The notes below the pieces were generated by a model. It made no database searches. It was given only the letters and a program-made list of their open reading frames with translations, and had not been told where the DNA came from. From Bin5 sp009843665 (GTDB taxonomy: Bacteria > Chloroflexota > Anaerolineae > Caldilineales > Caldilineaceae): a DNA stretch of 64,000 nucleotides. Where the stretch lies: assembly GCA_965220285.1 (NCBI GenBank), contig OZ244818.1:3286001-3350000 (forward strand). Reading direction: 5' to 3'. Below, one piece after another: positions 44,103-52,698 of the stretch (its first letter is position 1; each line of letters opens with the position of its first letter). The position numbers and the translations under genes were made by a program.

Positions 44103-44760
44103 GCGCCGCTCCTCCGATGGGCAATCGTAAGGTTACCGCTACGCCGCCTTCCTCAGGCCGGACTGCTGTCAATGTGCCGCCGAGCTGATCAGCGCGTTCC
44201 TTCACCCCCGCCAGTCCATATCCGCTGCTCGCTGTCGCAGAAATGGGCTGACCGTCGTCCTTAACCCGCAATACCAGGTCGTATTCGTCAGTGTCAAGAC
44301 TGACCCAGACATTCTCTGCCCGCCCGTGTTTGAACGAATTTACCATCGCCTCCCGGGCCGTCCGGAATAGCGTGGTCGCCTGCGCGTTGGTCAGCGGAGG
44401 CAGCGCTTTCAGGACCCGTGCGTGGACAAGAATGCCGCTGACCGCCGAGTACTCGCTGAACAGTCTCTGCAACGTCGGTCGCAGTTCCCTTGCGCAGATC
44501 TCCATCTCCCTGAGCGACGCCAGCGTTGTCCGTAAATCGTCCAACCCCGCAACCAGGCGCCCGCGCACCGCTTCGATCAGCGCCTCCGCCTGCTGCGGCT
44601 CCTCCCACACCAGCTCCCTCGCGTTTTCCAACTGCACCGCCGAGATGGTCAGCGCGTAGCCCAGCGAGTCGTGCAAGTCCCGCGCGATGCGCTTGCGCTC
44701 TGCCACCGCAGCCTGTACTGCAACCTGCTCGGTCAACTCGGGCAGCGGATTCGTTGACAT
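44095..44760 (-). CDS. Soluble NarL-family sensor histidine kinase (HisKA_3)
   Basis: 221 aa. Dimerisation/phosphoacceptor segment AERKRIARDLHDSLGYAL with His30, then a helical bundle and an HATPase domain (about 125-215: N-box REAMVNSFKHG, D-box VKDDGQPI, G-box SGYGLAGVKERA). It has no membrane segments, PAS or GAF domain, so it must sense something in the cytoplasm or work with a separate sensor. GAGGTGA lies upstream of its ATG. Forms a two-gene operon with the response regulator. It is one of the few minus-strand transcription units in the window. Confidence 0.93.
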   Translation of the reverse strand: MSTNPLPELTEQVAVQAAVAERKRIARDLHDSLGYALTISAVQLENARELVWEEPQQAEALIEAVRGRLVAGLDDLRTTLASLREMEICARELRPTLQRLFSEYSAVSGILVHARVLKALPPLTNAQATTLFRTAREAMVNSFKHGRAENVWVSLDTDEYDLVLRVKDDGQPISATASSGYGLAGVKERADQLGGTLTAVRPEEGGVAVTLRLPIGGAAHA

Positions 44761-45243
44761 CTGTCACCTCGAAGGGTGGTTTTAAGGTCCGTTCCCGGCC
44801 CCCCGTTCAGCGCCGGGATCCGGCCGTATTCAAATGCACCTGGCCTGGTGTTCGTTCGTTTCCGCAGCGCTGAATCTGGCTGGATCGCCTCCCGCGCCTG
44901 GTGCGCTCATGACGCAGTTATCTGACGCCTCGGTAGCGGCTACATAACTAAAAACACGCCCGCCCCTTGGTTCGTTTCGAGAGAATTCCTGGTTCGACCT
45001 GCAGAGCGGGCGTATTTCCGCTTTCCGTACGACGAGCGTACGCATGTCGTATGATAAACGTACAAATGTCGTCATTTTAGGTGCCCTGACCGCGGCCCCG
45101 AATACGCTCTGCAATCTCTGCCCGCATAAGTGGCGCACGCTACGGACGCGACCTTAAACGGTCAACCGTAAGCGGTAGCATCCTCCCGCGTCAATCCTCC
45201 CTCGCGCCCGTACAGCTGAGCAGGCCGCACACGTGCGCGCGTT
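44761..45243. other. Upstream region of the two-component operon
   Basis: About 480 bp without a supported gene. Contains a direct repeat (45038-45073) and a nearby CGTACG-ACGAG-CGTACG palindrome (about 45028-45044). These could be the binding site of the response regulator. A minus-strand promoter probably lies here, but no clear -35/-10 pair was seen. Confidence 0.5.
45038..45073. promoter_or_regulatory. Direct repeat, possible operator
   Basis: CGTACGCATGTCGT (45038-45051) and CGTACAAATGTCGT (45060-45073): 12 of 14 bases identical at a period of 22 bp, two helical turns. About 280-310 bp upstream of the kinase start. Confidence 0.55.
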
Positions 45244-45381
45244 TCATGGCCTGTCTCCTTCGGCTTCGGAAGGATCGCTCTCCTCATTCTGGTCGAACTC
45301 AATAATCATGAACCGGGTGAACGCCAGAACGGCCAGCACACTGGCAACGATCCACAGCGCCATTCTCAAGAGTGTCGGCAT
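45244..45381 (-). CDS. Small single-helix membrane protein
   Basis: 45 aa from ATG 45381 (GAGGG 9 nt upstream). The frame also opens from 45483 (79 aa), but that would overlap the TPR gene by 56 bp. One membrane helix (about 5-25) and an acidic C-terminus (FDQNEESDPSEAEGDRP). No family recognised. Same strand as the TPR gene, 46 bp after its stop, so probably cotranscribed. Confidence 0.5.
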   Translation of the reverse strand: MPTLLRMALWIVASVLAVLAFTRFMIIEFDQNEESDPSEAEGDRP

Positions 45382-45427
45382 CCTCTGATTTCCCTCAGCT
45401 GCTTCTTCAATCGAGTTGGCGGAGGCC

Positions 45428-45970
45428 TCATCTGTCTCTGATCTCCCTCCGGATGCTCTTGATCGAGGAAACCAGCTCCGCATTGTCGGGGTTCAGGTTG
45501 ATAGCCTCGTCAAAATCAGCGTTTGCCCTCTCGTATAGGCCGATGTGAACGTAGGCCAGTCCTCGAATGTGATAGAAATCCGCATCCTCGGGCTGCAGTC
45601 GGATCGCCTCACTGAAATCGGCAATCGCCTTCCTGTTCTGATCCAGGTAAAGGTAAGAGGATCCTCGGCCTATGTAGGCATCCGTATTGTCCGGCTGCAG
45701 CCGGATCGCCTCACTGAAATCGGGAACTGCCTCCTTGTACCGATCAAGGGCAAGGTGGGCGGATCCTCGACCCACGAAGGCTTCCGCATCGTCGGGCTGC
45801 AGCCGGATCGCCGCGTCATAATCGGCAATTGCCTCCTCAAACTGGCCGCGAAGAAGGTGCTCGTCCCCTTGCCCGACATAGGAACTGTCTGCGGCCTGGC
45901 AAGAACACCGGCGCAGAACCATCACCGCGACGATCGTGAGGACAACGGAGAGCAGCCTTCTGCCGGTCAT
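45428..45970 (-). CDS. Exported TPR-repeat protein
   Basis: 180 aa. Hydrophobic N-terminus (5-20) with CSC near 22-24, so a signal or lipoprotein-like anchor is possible. Four tetratricopeptide repeats of 34 residues (about 32-170), each ending in A-I-x-L-x-P-x-x-A-x (AIRLQPDDAEAFVGRGSAHL and similar). TPRs form a helical scaffold for protein contacts. Near-identical repeat DNA suggests recent internal duplication. Sits between the two cassettes; partner unknown. Confidence 0.85.
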   Translation of the reverse strand: MTGRRLLSVVLTIVAVMVLRRCSCQAADSSYVGQGDEHLLRGQFEEAIADYDAAIRLQPDDAEAFVGRGSAHLALDRYKEAVPDFSEAIRLQPDNTDAYIGRGSSYLYLDQNRKAIADFSEAIRLQPEDADFYHIRGLAYVHIGLYERANADFDEAINLNPDNAELVSSIKSIRREIRDR

Positions 45971-46729
45971 GGTGTCTCCATGGTAGCGTCAACCGCCCCG
46001 CCTCGCGCAGCTGGCGGTGCCTGCGCTTGGCCGCCCGCATCGGGTCGTCATATCGGCTGAGGTAGGCCTGACACGTAGCGTCTAAGTAGTCGTGCGGTTT
46101 ACCGCCCGGGTCATAGCCCGGGTGCACCACCGTCATACCCTGGCCTGGTGTCTATGAAAGCCTACCACGAAAACGGTCACACAAGTCAGTGCCAGAAGTA
46201 ATATCTAGGTCACCATGTACTGTGACCCCACCCCCCCACAACCCTCACCCCCTCCTCCCCCAAGCCGCCGCCACCAGAACCGCACCACCCCCAGCCCCTA
46301 TCCACTGCACCCTAGCCCCTGCCTACCAACCCCCAGCCTCTATCCCCGCAGTTCTGACCACTGACCACTGCACTTCCCAGATCTTTATGACCTTTCTTAT
46401 GACTTTCTGCACTACACCGACCCCGCCCCATGCTGTTTACTATTGCATGAAGCAAGCGGTCTTCCATCCAAACCGCCAGGACATCATGTTGTCGTTCATA
46501 CGGTCTTCAACCAGGCCCGGCGAACCGCTACCTGATCGAACCGCAGAGCCGTCAAAGCCACTGGTGAGCCGACCCGACATTGACGTCATCAGCGTACGCC
46601 GGACCCACAGGCATTCGCCGGGTTGCCACCACTGCTGCGGAGAGAACGATGCATCTGCCACGCCAAAAGGTTTCAACACTGCAGCCCCAAGCTGTACCGT
46701 CGATCGCATTTAGTAAAAAGGAGAATCCC
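45971..46729. other. Region between TPR gene and cassette B
   Basis: No supported gene. A 99-residue minus-strand frame (45837-46136) overlaps the TPR start and is doubtful. 46200-46345 is C-rich and repeat-like; a short heptamer array ends CTGCACTTCCC at 46378. The 350 nt before 46730 are the cassette B leader; no TTGACA-N18 boxes like those of cassette A were found here. Confidence 0.55.
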
Positions 46730-47359
46730 ATGTCCCAACGGAAGCGGTTCAGGACGGCTGTCGCTGTCATCCTTGTTCTTCTGATGACAGTCGCCCTGGC
46801 GCCGGCGGCCGCCGCACAGCTGCCGCCGCCACCCAGCATACCCGATGATGGTGGCGGAGGAACTACCCCGGAACCGCCTAGCCCGGGCCCCAGCCCGACA
46901 CCCGATCCACCCGGCCCGGTTGACCCCCCGGTTGACCCCACGCCGCCGCCCCCTACGCGCGACCCCGGCGACGGCGAGGAAAACGGCATGATGGCGCCCT
47001 CGCCCGCTTCCTGGCCTCCCCCCAACGCCATCGTGCGCCACGCCGCCACGCCCGTCCAGGTCAGCGCCCACGGCGGCGCGCTCAACGTCTACTTCGTTGC
47101 CCGCGACGGCTCCGCAACCTCCGGCCCCGTCATCGCTTCACCCGGCGACCTCGCCGCTATGCATCCCGACGGCGCCCCCGTCTCGCTCTTCAGCGGCACA
47201 AATCCCGGCACCGGCAAATCGGTCGTGATCGACTACCTGCCGGGCGAAATGAAGATCCGTGTCAGCACCTTCTACGCTGACAGACCGCCGCACGACTTTA
47301 ACAAACCCTATGTATTCACGATAGACGCCGACCATTCAGTCACGCACGTAACATGGTAG
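46730..47359 (+). CDS. Secreted HAATP-to-Trp protein, cassette B gene 1 (member 6)
   Basis: 209 aa from ATG 46730 (AAAGGAG upstream; the frame continues to 46580 without support). Signal peptide about 1-29 (ends AAAA-QLP). The linker is rich in Pro, Asp and Gly (PDPPGPVDPPVDPTPPP). The C-terminal domain starts IVRHAATPVQVSAHGGAL and ends KPYVFTIDADHSVTHVTW-stop. Counterpart of member 3 (36072); the sequence from the stop through the next start is nearly identical in the two cassettes. No catalytic motif. Confidence 0.9.
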   Translation: MSQRKRFRTAVAVILVLLMTVALAPAAAAQLPPPPSIPDDGGGGTTPEPPSPGPSPTPDPPGPVDPPVDPTPPPPTRDPGDGEENGMMAPSPASWPPPNAIVRHAATPVQVSAHGGALNVYFVARDGSATSGPVIASPGDLAAMHPDGAPVSLFSGTNPGTGKSVVIDYLPGEMKIRVSTFYADRPPHDFNKPYVFTIDADHSVTHVTW

Positions 47360-47385
47360 GCCACGTTCAAACAGGAGATTGAACA

Positions 47386-50346
47386 ATGAACCAAAAATCT
47401 GTTGGGTTGACGCTCAGGGCAATCTTCCTCGCCCTCGCGCTCATCTTGGTGGCGGGCCCGGCCCTGCCGCCGCTCGACGGCGTGGCCTACGCTCAGTCCG
47501 CCGCGCCCACGCTCACCGCGGTCAACGCACCCGGCGGCGGCGTGCAGGTCAGTTGGAATGCCGTAACCGGCGCCGATAGCTACGAGTTGTATAAGCAGCA
47601 GGAGGGCGGCTCCTGGAGCGCCGCCATGTCCATGACGGTTACCTCCTACACCGACAGCAGCGTGACCGCCGGCGCCAGCTACTTCTACATCGTGCGCGCC
47701 GTCGCCGCTGGTGTCCCGGGTGCATGGTCCAATACCCCGCGGGTGACCATCCCCGGCGGCACAACCGCCCCGACCGGCCAGCCGACCCTGACCGCGACCC
47801 CCAGCGGCACGGATGCTGTCGATCTCTCCTGGACCGCCGTCTCTGGCGCCGCTACCTACGATCTGCGCCGCTGGAACACGGCGACCAGCAACTGGGACAG
47901 CATCGGCGGCAACAATCTGTCCGGTACTTCCTGGTCCGATACCGGCCTGGCCTCAGGGATCTATCACTATGTGATACGTGCCGTCAACGCCGCTGGCTCA
48001 GGGCCTTGGTCCTATGAAAACGGCGCTGGCTACACCTCTGCGTCCTTGGAAGCCACAACCGACGTACCCGAGCTGTCGCTGACCCACGAAGTTCGTGGCG
48101 TGATCGAGCTCTCTTGGACCGCGGTAGGGGGCGGCGCCATGTACGACCTGCAGCGAAGGAAGTCCACAGGTTCGTACGAACGCCTTCCCGAAGATCTGTT
48201 GTCAGCAAGAACCTACACTGACAACAATGATGTAGCTGGCGACTACTACTACAGAGTACGGGCTTCAATCGACGGCGTGCCGGGTGACTGGTCTAATGAG
48301 GAGATGACGAGGGTCCCGGCGTCGAGTCGCCGGCCGGGCACGCCTGGCAATGTGAGCGCAACGGCCACCGGGCCGACGGAAATCGTGCTCTCATGGGATG
48401 CTGGCACGCCCAACAACGCCACAGAGTACAAAGTGCAGTGGCAGAGCGGCAATCAGGACTGGTCCGCCAATAGACAGGCGATCGTCACCGACGAGTCCTA
48501 TACCCACACCGGTCTGTTCGCTGAAACGGAATACACATATCGCGTGCAGGCTGCGAATGTAAACGGTGCCAGCGACTGGTCGGATGAGTTTAGCGGGACG
48601 ACCTATAGGACAGGAGACGATGTCGCAGGCCAGTTGGGGCCTCCCACGGGTGTGATAGTCAAGGATGCGTCGACGGGCAGCGTTGAGTCGAGGGCAAGTG
48701 CGACACCCCTGACATCCAAACTCAAGATCTCTTGGAATAAGGTGCCGGACGCAACCCACTATCTGGTCTATAAGTGGAGTGGTACTGCGTGGGAGCCGGC
48801 AAAAGACGGCGACGGCGACGCCACAAACAACGCCGACGGCCTCGACTTAGGTAACGCCTCTTACATAACAGGCAGGTCCTACACAGATTCCGCCGTAACG
48901 GTCGGCATGACCTACTTCTACATTGTCAGTGCCGTAATCGACGGTAACGACGATGATGTCTTCGCTAATCCTATTGCTTCCCCTGATTATGCTGGCGAGT
49001 GGTCGACTTACGTGAGCGGCAAAACCAAGGAGTACAAGCCGGGCGCGCCGACTCTGCAAGCGGTGGCTAGAGGAGGAGATGCCATCTGGCTCGCGTGGAC
49101 CGGTGCTGACGCGAGCGCGGGCAATAAGATAGGGGCCACAAGCGGTTACGAACTGCAGTATCGCACCAGTGGATCGAATTTTAAATCGATTACACTGGAG
49201 GAAGGAGCGACGAACCACCTGCACCAAGGCCTCCAGCGCAGTTCGATGACTTACCTCTACCGCGTAAGAGCGACGAACGCGAGCGGCCCGGGCGGATGGT
49301 CGGAAGTGAAGGAAGTGAAAGCTGCGTCACAGGCGAGACCGGCCACACCGGCGAATGTGAAGGTGATGGATGCCTCTTCGTTTGGCGGCACCGGTTTTAT
49401 TATGAGATCCAAGCTCAAGGTGTCTTGGACTAAGGTGCCCGAAGTGGCAACCGGTGACAAAACCGTGTATGAAGTCCAGAGGTGGACTGGGTCGACGTGG
49501 ACTGCGGTCGGCGATCCGACCAAGGAAACCAACGTCACTGATGTATTTGGTGATGCTGATGCTACCGATCTTGATGGAAACGCGGATTACGAGGGCAAGA
49601 AACACTACTACGTCGTTCGTGCGGTGACCAATGGGGTCGCGGGCGAATGGTCGGCAGCCGTATCTGGCACGACCAAGGCGGACAGACCAGTTGCACCGGC
49701 AGACCCAGTGGTCACGACGGTCGGAGAAAAGATGCTCCGGCTCTCCTGGGCTAGTGTGACCGGCGCAGCTTCTTATGAACTTCGGTACATCAAGGTGGCT
49801 GGATCTCCGACTGGAACCGCTCGCCTTGACCAGCACTGGACCGTGGTTGAGGTTTCCGGCACGCATCACATCCTCTCGGGCCTTGAAGCGGGAACAAGCT
49901 ACGAATATCAGGTGCGAGCAGTGGGGAGTGGAAACGTCTCAGGCCCTTGGGCTCCGGAAACGCTTGCAGCGGTCGTCACCAGACCAGCCAGGCCAGCGGA
50001 TTTCAAGGCGACGCCTCCTTCAGTACCCACCGCCGAAGCAGATCTTGAGATAGTCTTGACTTGGAAAGCGGTGAACTATCAGACTGCTGTGGGCGCGGAC
50101 GGAGACCCTGCGGGCTATCAGGTTCAGCGCATAACTGTAGGTGATACCTCAAGCACATGGACAAACCTGACGACACAACCAGCTGATGGTTCTGTGGTTA
50201 CAGTCACCGACCCCGCCACCGGTGGTCTTGGGCTTGACAGCCAGAAGACATACCGCTATCGCATCCGTGCAACAGGTGGAACTACCCGCGATACTTACAG
50301 CTACTGGGTCTACGTGAACGCTACAACGCCCTCGGAGCCGCAGTAG
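47386..50346 (+). CDS. Giant secreted protein of about nine FN3-like domains, cassette B gene 2
   Basis: 986 aa. Signal peptide about 1-36 (ends VAYA-QSA), near-identical to the cassette A protein. About nine FN3-like domains follow. Domain 5 contains KDGDGDATNNADG, and domain 7 FGDADATDLDGNAD, acidic loops resembling calcium sites. Domains align one-to-one with the cassette A protein for most of the length, but residues are much more diverged than in the flanking small genes. Codon use changes along the gene: the first third is strongly C-biased and the last half is mixed and lower in GC. Likely extracellular; no anchor or enzyme domain seen. Confidence 0.88.
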   Translation: MNQKSVGLTLRAIFLALALILVAGPALPPLDGVAYAQSAAPTLTAVNAPGGGVQVSWNAVTGADSYELYKQQEGGSWSAAMSMTVTSYTDSSVTAGASYFYIVRAVAAGVPGAWSNTPRVTIPGGTTAPTGQPTLTATPSGTDAVDLSWTAVSGAATYDLRRWNTATSNWDSIGGNNLSGTSWSDTGLASGIYHYVIRAVNAAGSGPWSYENGAGYTSASLEATTDVPELSLTHEVRGVIELSWTAVGGGAMYDLQRRKSTGSYERLPEDLLSARTYTDNNDVAGDYYYRVRASIDGVPGDWSNEEMTRVPASSRRPGTPGNVSATATGPTEIVLSWDAGTPNNATEYKVQWQSGNQDWSANRQAIVTDESYTHTGLFAETEYTYRVQAANVNGASDWSDEFSGTTYRTGDDVAGQLGPPTGVIVKDASTGSVESRASATPLTSKLKISWNKVPDATHYLVYKWSGTAWEPAKDGDGDATNNADGLDLGNASYITGRSYTDSAVTVGMTYFYIVSAVIDGNDDDVFANPIASPDYAGEWSTYVSGKTKEYKPGAPTLQAVARGGDAIWLAWTGADASAGNKIGATSGYELQYRTSGSNFKSITLEEGATNHLHQGLQRSSMTYLYRVRATNASGPGGWSEVKEVKAASQARPATPANVKVMDASSFGGTGFIMRSKLKVSWTKVPEVATGDKTVYEVQRWTGSTWTAVGDPTKETNVTDVFGDADATDLDGNADYEGKKHYYVVRAVTNGVAGEWSAAVSGTTKADRPVAPADPVVTTVGEKMLRLSWASVTGAASYELRYIKVAGSPTGTARLDQHWTVVEVSGTHHILSGLEAGTSYEYQVRAVGSGNVSGPWAPETLAAVVTRPARPADFKATPPSVPTAEADLEIVLTWKAVNYQTAVGADGDPAGYQVQRITVGDTSSTWTNLTTQPADGSVVTVTDPATGGLGLDSQKTYRYRIRATGGTTRDTYSYWVYVNATTPSEPQ

Positions 50347-50409
50347 CCAGTTGTTGGTGCAGATATGAGCCTGGATCTGGTGGTTCCAGCGTTCAAAATG
50401 TAGCAGTAC

Positions 50410-50448
50410 GATGCGTCCCGGCTTCGGGCCGGGACGCATCTTCTTCTC
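50410..50448 (+). terminator. Terminator after cassette B FN3 gene
   Basis: GATGCGTCCCGGC / GCCGGGACGCATC, a perfect 13-bp stem with loop TTCGG, then TTCTTCTC. In cassette A (39846) the same stem has one G-T pair. Confidence 0.85.
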
Positions 50449-50755
50449 ATCTTCTGGTCCTGCGTTTCGCTTCAGGATATTGCCTGAGACTGCAGACCGG
50501 AGACGGTCCGGTTCAAACCGAAGGTGAGGAGGTACTGGATCAGCGACACGACCGGCCGTGAACCACACCGATTCCATCTGCAACGGCGCCAGGGTGGCTC
50601 TGAACCGGTCACCGAATTCGCAGCCACAAGCAAGCATTTCTTTTCGCCTACGACTTTCATCTATGAACTTACACGGCGTAGACCCCGCCAGCAATCATTC
50701 TCTTCATATTATCTCTTAAGCTGGTCACGCCTTATCAGAGAAAGAGGAGGAGCAC
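50449..50755. other. Leader before cassette B gene 3
   Basis: No gene. Shares CTGAGACTGCA, GCAATCATTCTCTTC-like and CAGAGAAAGAGGAGGAGC blocks with 39885-40206. Confidence 0.5.
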
Positions 50756-51376
50756 ATGTTTAGAAAGAATCGAACCAGGTTGGCAACTGCGGTAATTCTG
50801 GCCCTGCTGCTGACCGTCGCCGTGGCCTCGGTGGCCGCCTCCCATCACGAGCCCATCAATCCGCCGCCGCCCAACCCGCCCACCGATCCCACACCCGTGC
50901 CGGTGACCCCGGCCCCGCCAGGTGGTGGCTCCGGCAACCCGCCGCCCCCGCCCACCACGACGCCGGCTCCGCCCACCGCGACGCCGGCCCCGCCCGGCAA
51001 CGGCGGTGGTACCGGTGGCCGAATGCAAGCCCCCGCTTGGCCGCCCCCCGGTCTGATCGTCACCCATGCCGCTACGCAGGTCCAGTTGGCGCCGGTCGGC
51101 GGCGGCCTGCAATCCTACCTCATCGGCTCCGACGGCACCGGACACTCCGGCCCCTATATCCCGGCCTTCAGCACCCTGGCCCAGCAGCACGCCGGCGCAA
51201 CCGCGCTCTGGACCGGCACCAACCCCGGCACCGGTAAGTCCGTCACCATTACCTACCTGCCCGCCGAAAGCAAGCTGCGCATCAGCACCTACTACCCCGA
51301 CACCCAGTACGACGTCAACAAGCCCTACGTCTTCACCGTAGACGCCTCCCACAAAGTCGTGCACGAGCAATGGTAG
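50756..51376 (+). CDS. Secreted HAATP-to-Trp protein, cassette B gene 3 (member 7)
   Basis: 206 aa, ATG 50756 with AGGAGG upstream. Signal peptide about 1-29. The linker is Pro/Thr-rich (TPAPPTATPAPPGNGGG). The C-terminal domain starts LIVTHAATQVQLAPVGGG and ends VDASHKVVHEQW-stop. Nearly identical to member 4 (40207) over the domain. The sequence after the stop (GCTCACCCCGGCC and a 12-bp hairpin) matches the remnant at 55753-55825. Confidence 0.9.
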   Translation: MFRKNRTRLATAVILALLLTVAVASVAASHHEPINPPPPNPPTDPTPVPVTPAPPGGGSGNPPPPPTTTPAPPTATPAPPGNGGGTGGRMQAPAWPPPGLIVTHAATQVQLAPVGGGLQSYLIGSDGTGHSGPYIPAFSTLAQQHAGATALWTGTNPGTGKSVTITYLPAESKLRISTYYPDTQYDVNKPYVFTVDASHKVVHEQW

Positions 51377-51406
51377 CTCACCCCGGCCCTGTAGCGGCCA
51401 CCTCGC

Positions 51407-51445
51407 GCCGGTGACGCGATTTTTTCCTTCATCCGCGTCACCGGC
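51407..51445 (+). terminator. Hairpin after member 7
   Basis: Perfect 12-bp stem GCCGGTGACGCG / CGCGTCACCGGC; the 15-nt loop includes ATTTTTTCC. The T-run is in the loop, so its terminator role is uncertain. Confidence 0.6.
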
Positions 51446-51535
51446 CAGGCCGGCGCTTCTGTGCCTGTCTAATGATCGCACCGTATCGCGCCCTGCAACA
51501 CTTTCCGTCGCATTGCCTACGCTGAGGAGAATTAA

Positions 51536-52150
51536 ATGTTCCACCGGAAGTGCTCTAGGTCCTTGGTCGCCAAAGTGATGGCCCTGATCCTGGCGATTGC
51601 CTTGGCCTCGGTCGCCGCCGCCCAAGCCCCCCCGCCCCCACCCCCGCCGCCTGGTTTCGAAGGCGGCGCTACACCGACCGCCACGCCGAATAATGATCAA
51701 CCGCCCCCGCCCCCCGGTTTCGGTGGTGGTGGAGGCGGAAACAACAGCGGCGGCGTACCCCCGCCCCCCACCGAGCACGGCCTCATCAAACCCGTCATCT
51801 ACCCCTGGCCGCCACCCAACGCCATCGTCCTCCACCCGGCCACCCCCATCCAGCTCAGCCAGGCCGGCTCCGGCCTGCGCGTCTACTTCATCGACCGCGA
51901 CGGCACCAGCGAAATCGGCCCCTTCTTCGACAACTTCACCATCCTCGCCAACAACTACCACGGCGATCCGGTCGTCCTCTACGAAGGCAGCAACCCCGGC
52001 ACCGGCAAACCCGTCACCATCGAATACCTGCCCGCCCAAAGACGCCTCCGCGTCAGCACCTTCTACGCCGACCGCCCGCCGCACGACTTCGACAAACCTT
52101 ACGTCTTCACCGTCGACGCCGACCACAACGTCAAACACCTGCAATGGTAA
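51536..52150 (+). CDS. Secreted HAATP-to-Trp protein, cassette B gene 4 (member 8)
   Basis: 204 aa, ATG 51536 with GAGGAGA upstream. Signal peptide about 1-29 (ends VAAA-QAP). Linker with PPPPPPPGF and PPPPPGF motifs and a Gly run. The C-terminal domain starts IVLHPATPIQLSQAGSGL and ends VDADHNVKHLQW-stop. Nearly identical to member 5. Unlike cassette A, no Cys/His-motif gene separates it from gene 3. Confidence 0.9.
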   Translation: MFHRKCSRSLVAKVMALILAIALASVAAAQAPPPPPPPPGFEGGATPTATPNNDQPPPPPGFGGGGGGNNSGGVPPPPTEHGLIKPVIYPWPPPNAIVLHPATPIQLSQAGSGLRVYFIDRDGTSEIGPFFDNFTILANNYHGDPVVLYEGSNPGTGKPVTIEYLPAQRRLRVSTFYADRPPHDFDKPYVFTVDADHNVKHLQW

Positions 52151-52219
52151 CCCCACCCCCAGATCCCGCCCGCGCCCCCCGCCAATCTGACCAAACCCGG
52201 TCACCAACGCCCGAACAAA

Positions 52220-52243
52220 AACGCGCTCCCCCACGAGCGCGTT
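52220..52243 (+). terminator. Terminator after member 8
   Basis: 9-bp stem AACGCGCTC / GAGCGCGTT followed by CCCTTTCC; the counterpart of 43207-43235. Confidence 0.7.
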
Positions 52244-52310
52244 CCCTTTCCCCCCATCCCCAAAATCCATCAATATCCCGCAAATCCCGATTCAAGCAAC
52301 AAGCAAAGAT

Positions 52311-52615
52311 GTCCTCCGTAGACAAAAAGCAGTTCGCCGTTTGCAGTTCACTAAAAACTAAAAACTGACTACTAAAAACTGCCGTTCTCCGTGTCCTCCG
52401 TGGACAACAAGCAGTTCGCCGTTCGCAGTTCACTAAAAACTGACTACTAAAAACTGCCGTTCTCCGTGTCCTCCGTAGACAAAAAGCAGTTCGCCGTTCG
52501 CAGTTCACTAAAAACTAAAAACTGACTACTAAAAACTGCCGTTCGCCGTTCGCAGTTCACTAAAAACTAAAAACTGACTACTAAAAAATGCCGTTCTCCG
52601 TTCTCCGTGGCCCTC
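52311..52615. repeat. 75-82 bp tandem array with A-rich heptamers
   Basis: Units begin GTCCTCCGTAGACAAAAAGC (52311, 52393, 52468) and contain AGTTCGCCGTT, then ACTAAAA/ACTGACT heptamers, ending ACTGCCGTTCTCCGT. A fourth unit lacks the first part. Fills most of the gap between member 8 and the convergent membrane-protein gene. Confidence 0.85.
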
Positions 52616-52698
52616 CGCGGACTGACCAGGTTCTGCCCGCGGATATCCCGGTTCAGGCAAACGTTGACGCGCCCTGGTACTTCGACGATCGCGCCGCG

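Noticed and set aside
45837..46136. 99-codon minus-strand frame before the TPR gene
   Set aside because: It overlaps the start of the TPR gene by over 130 bp. Its first 50 residues look somewhat protein-like, but no family or ribosome site was seen.
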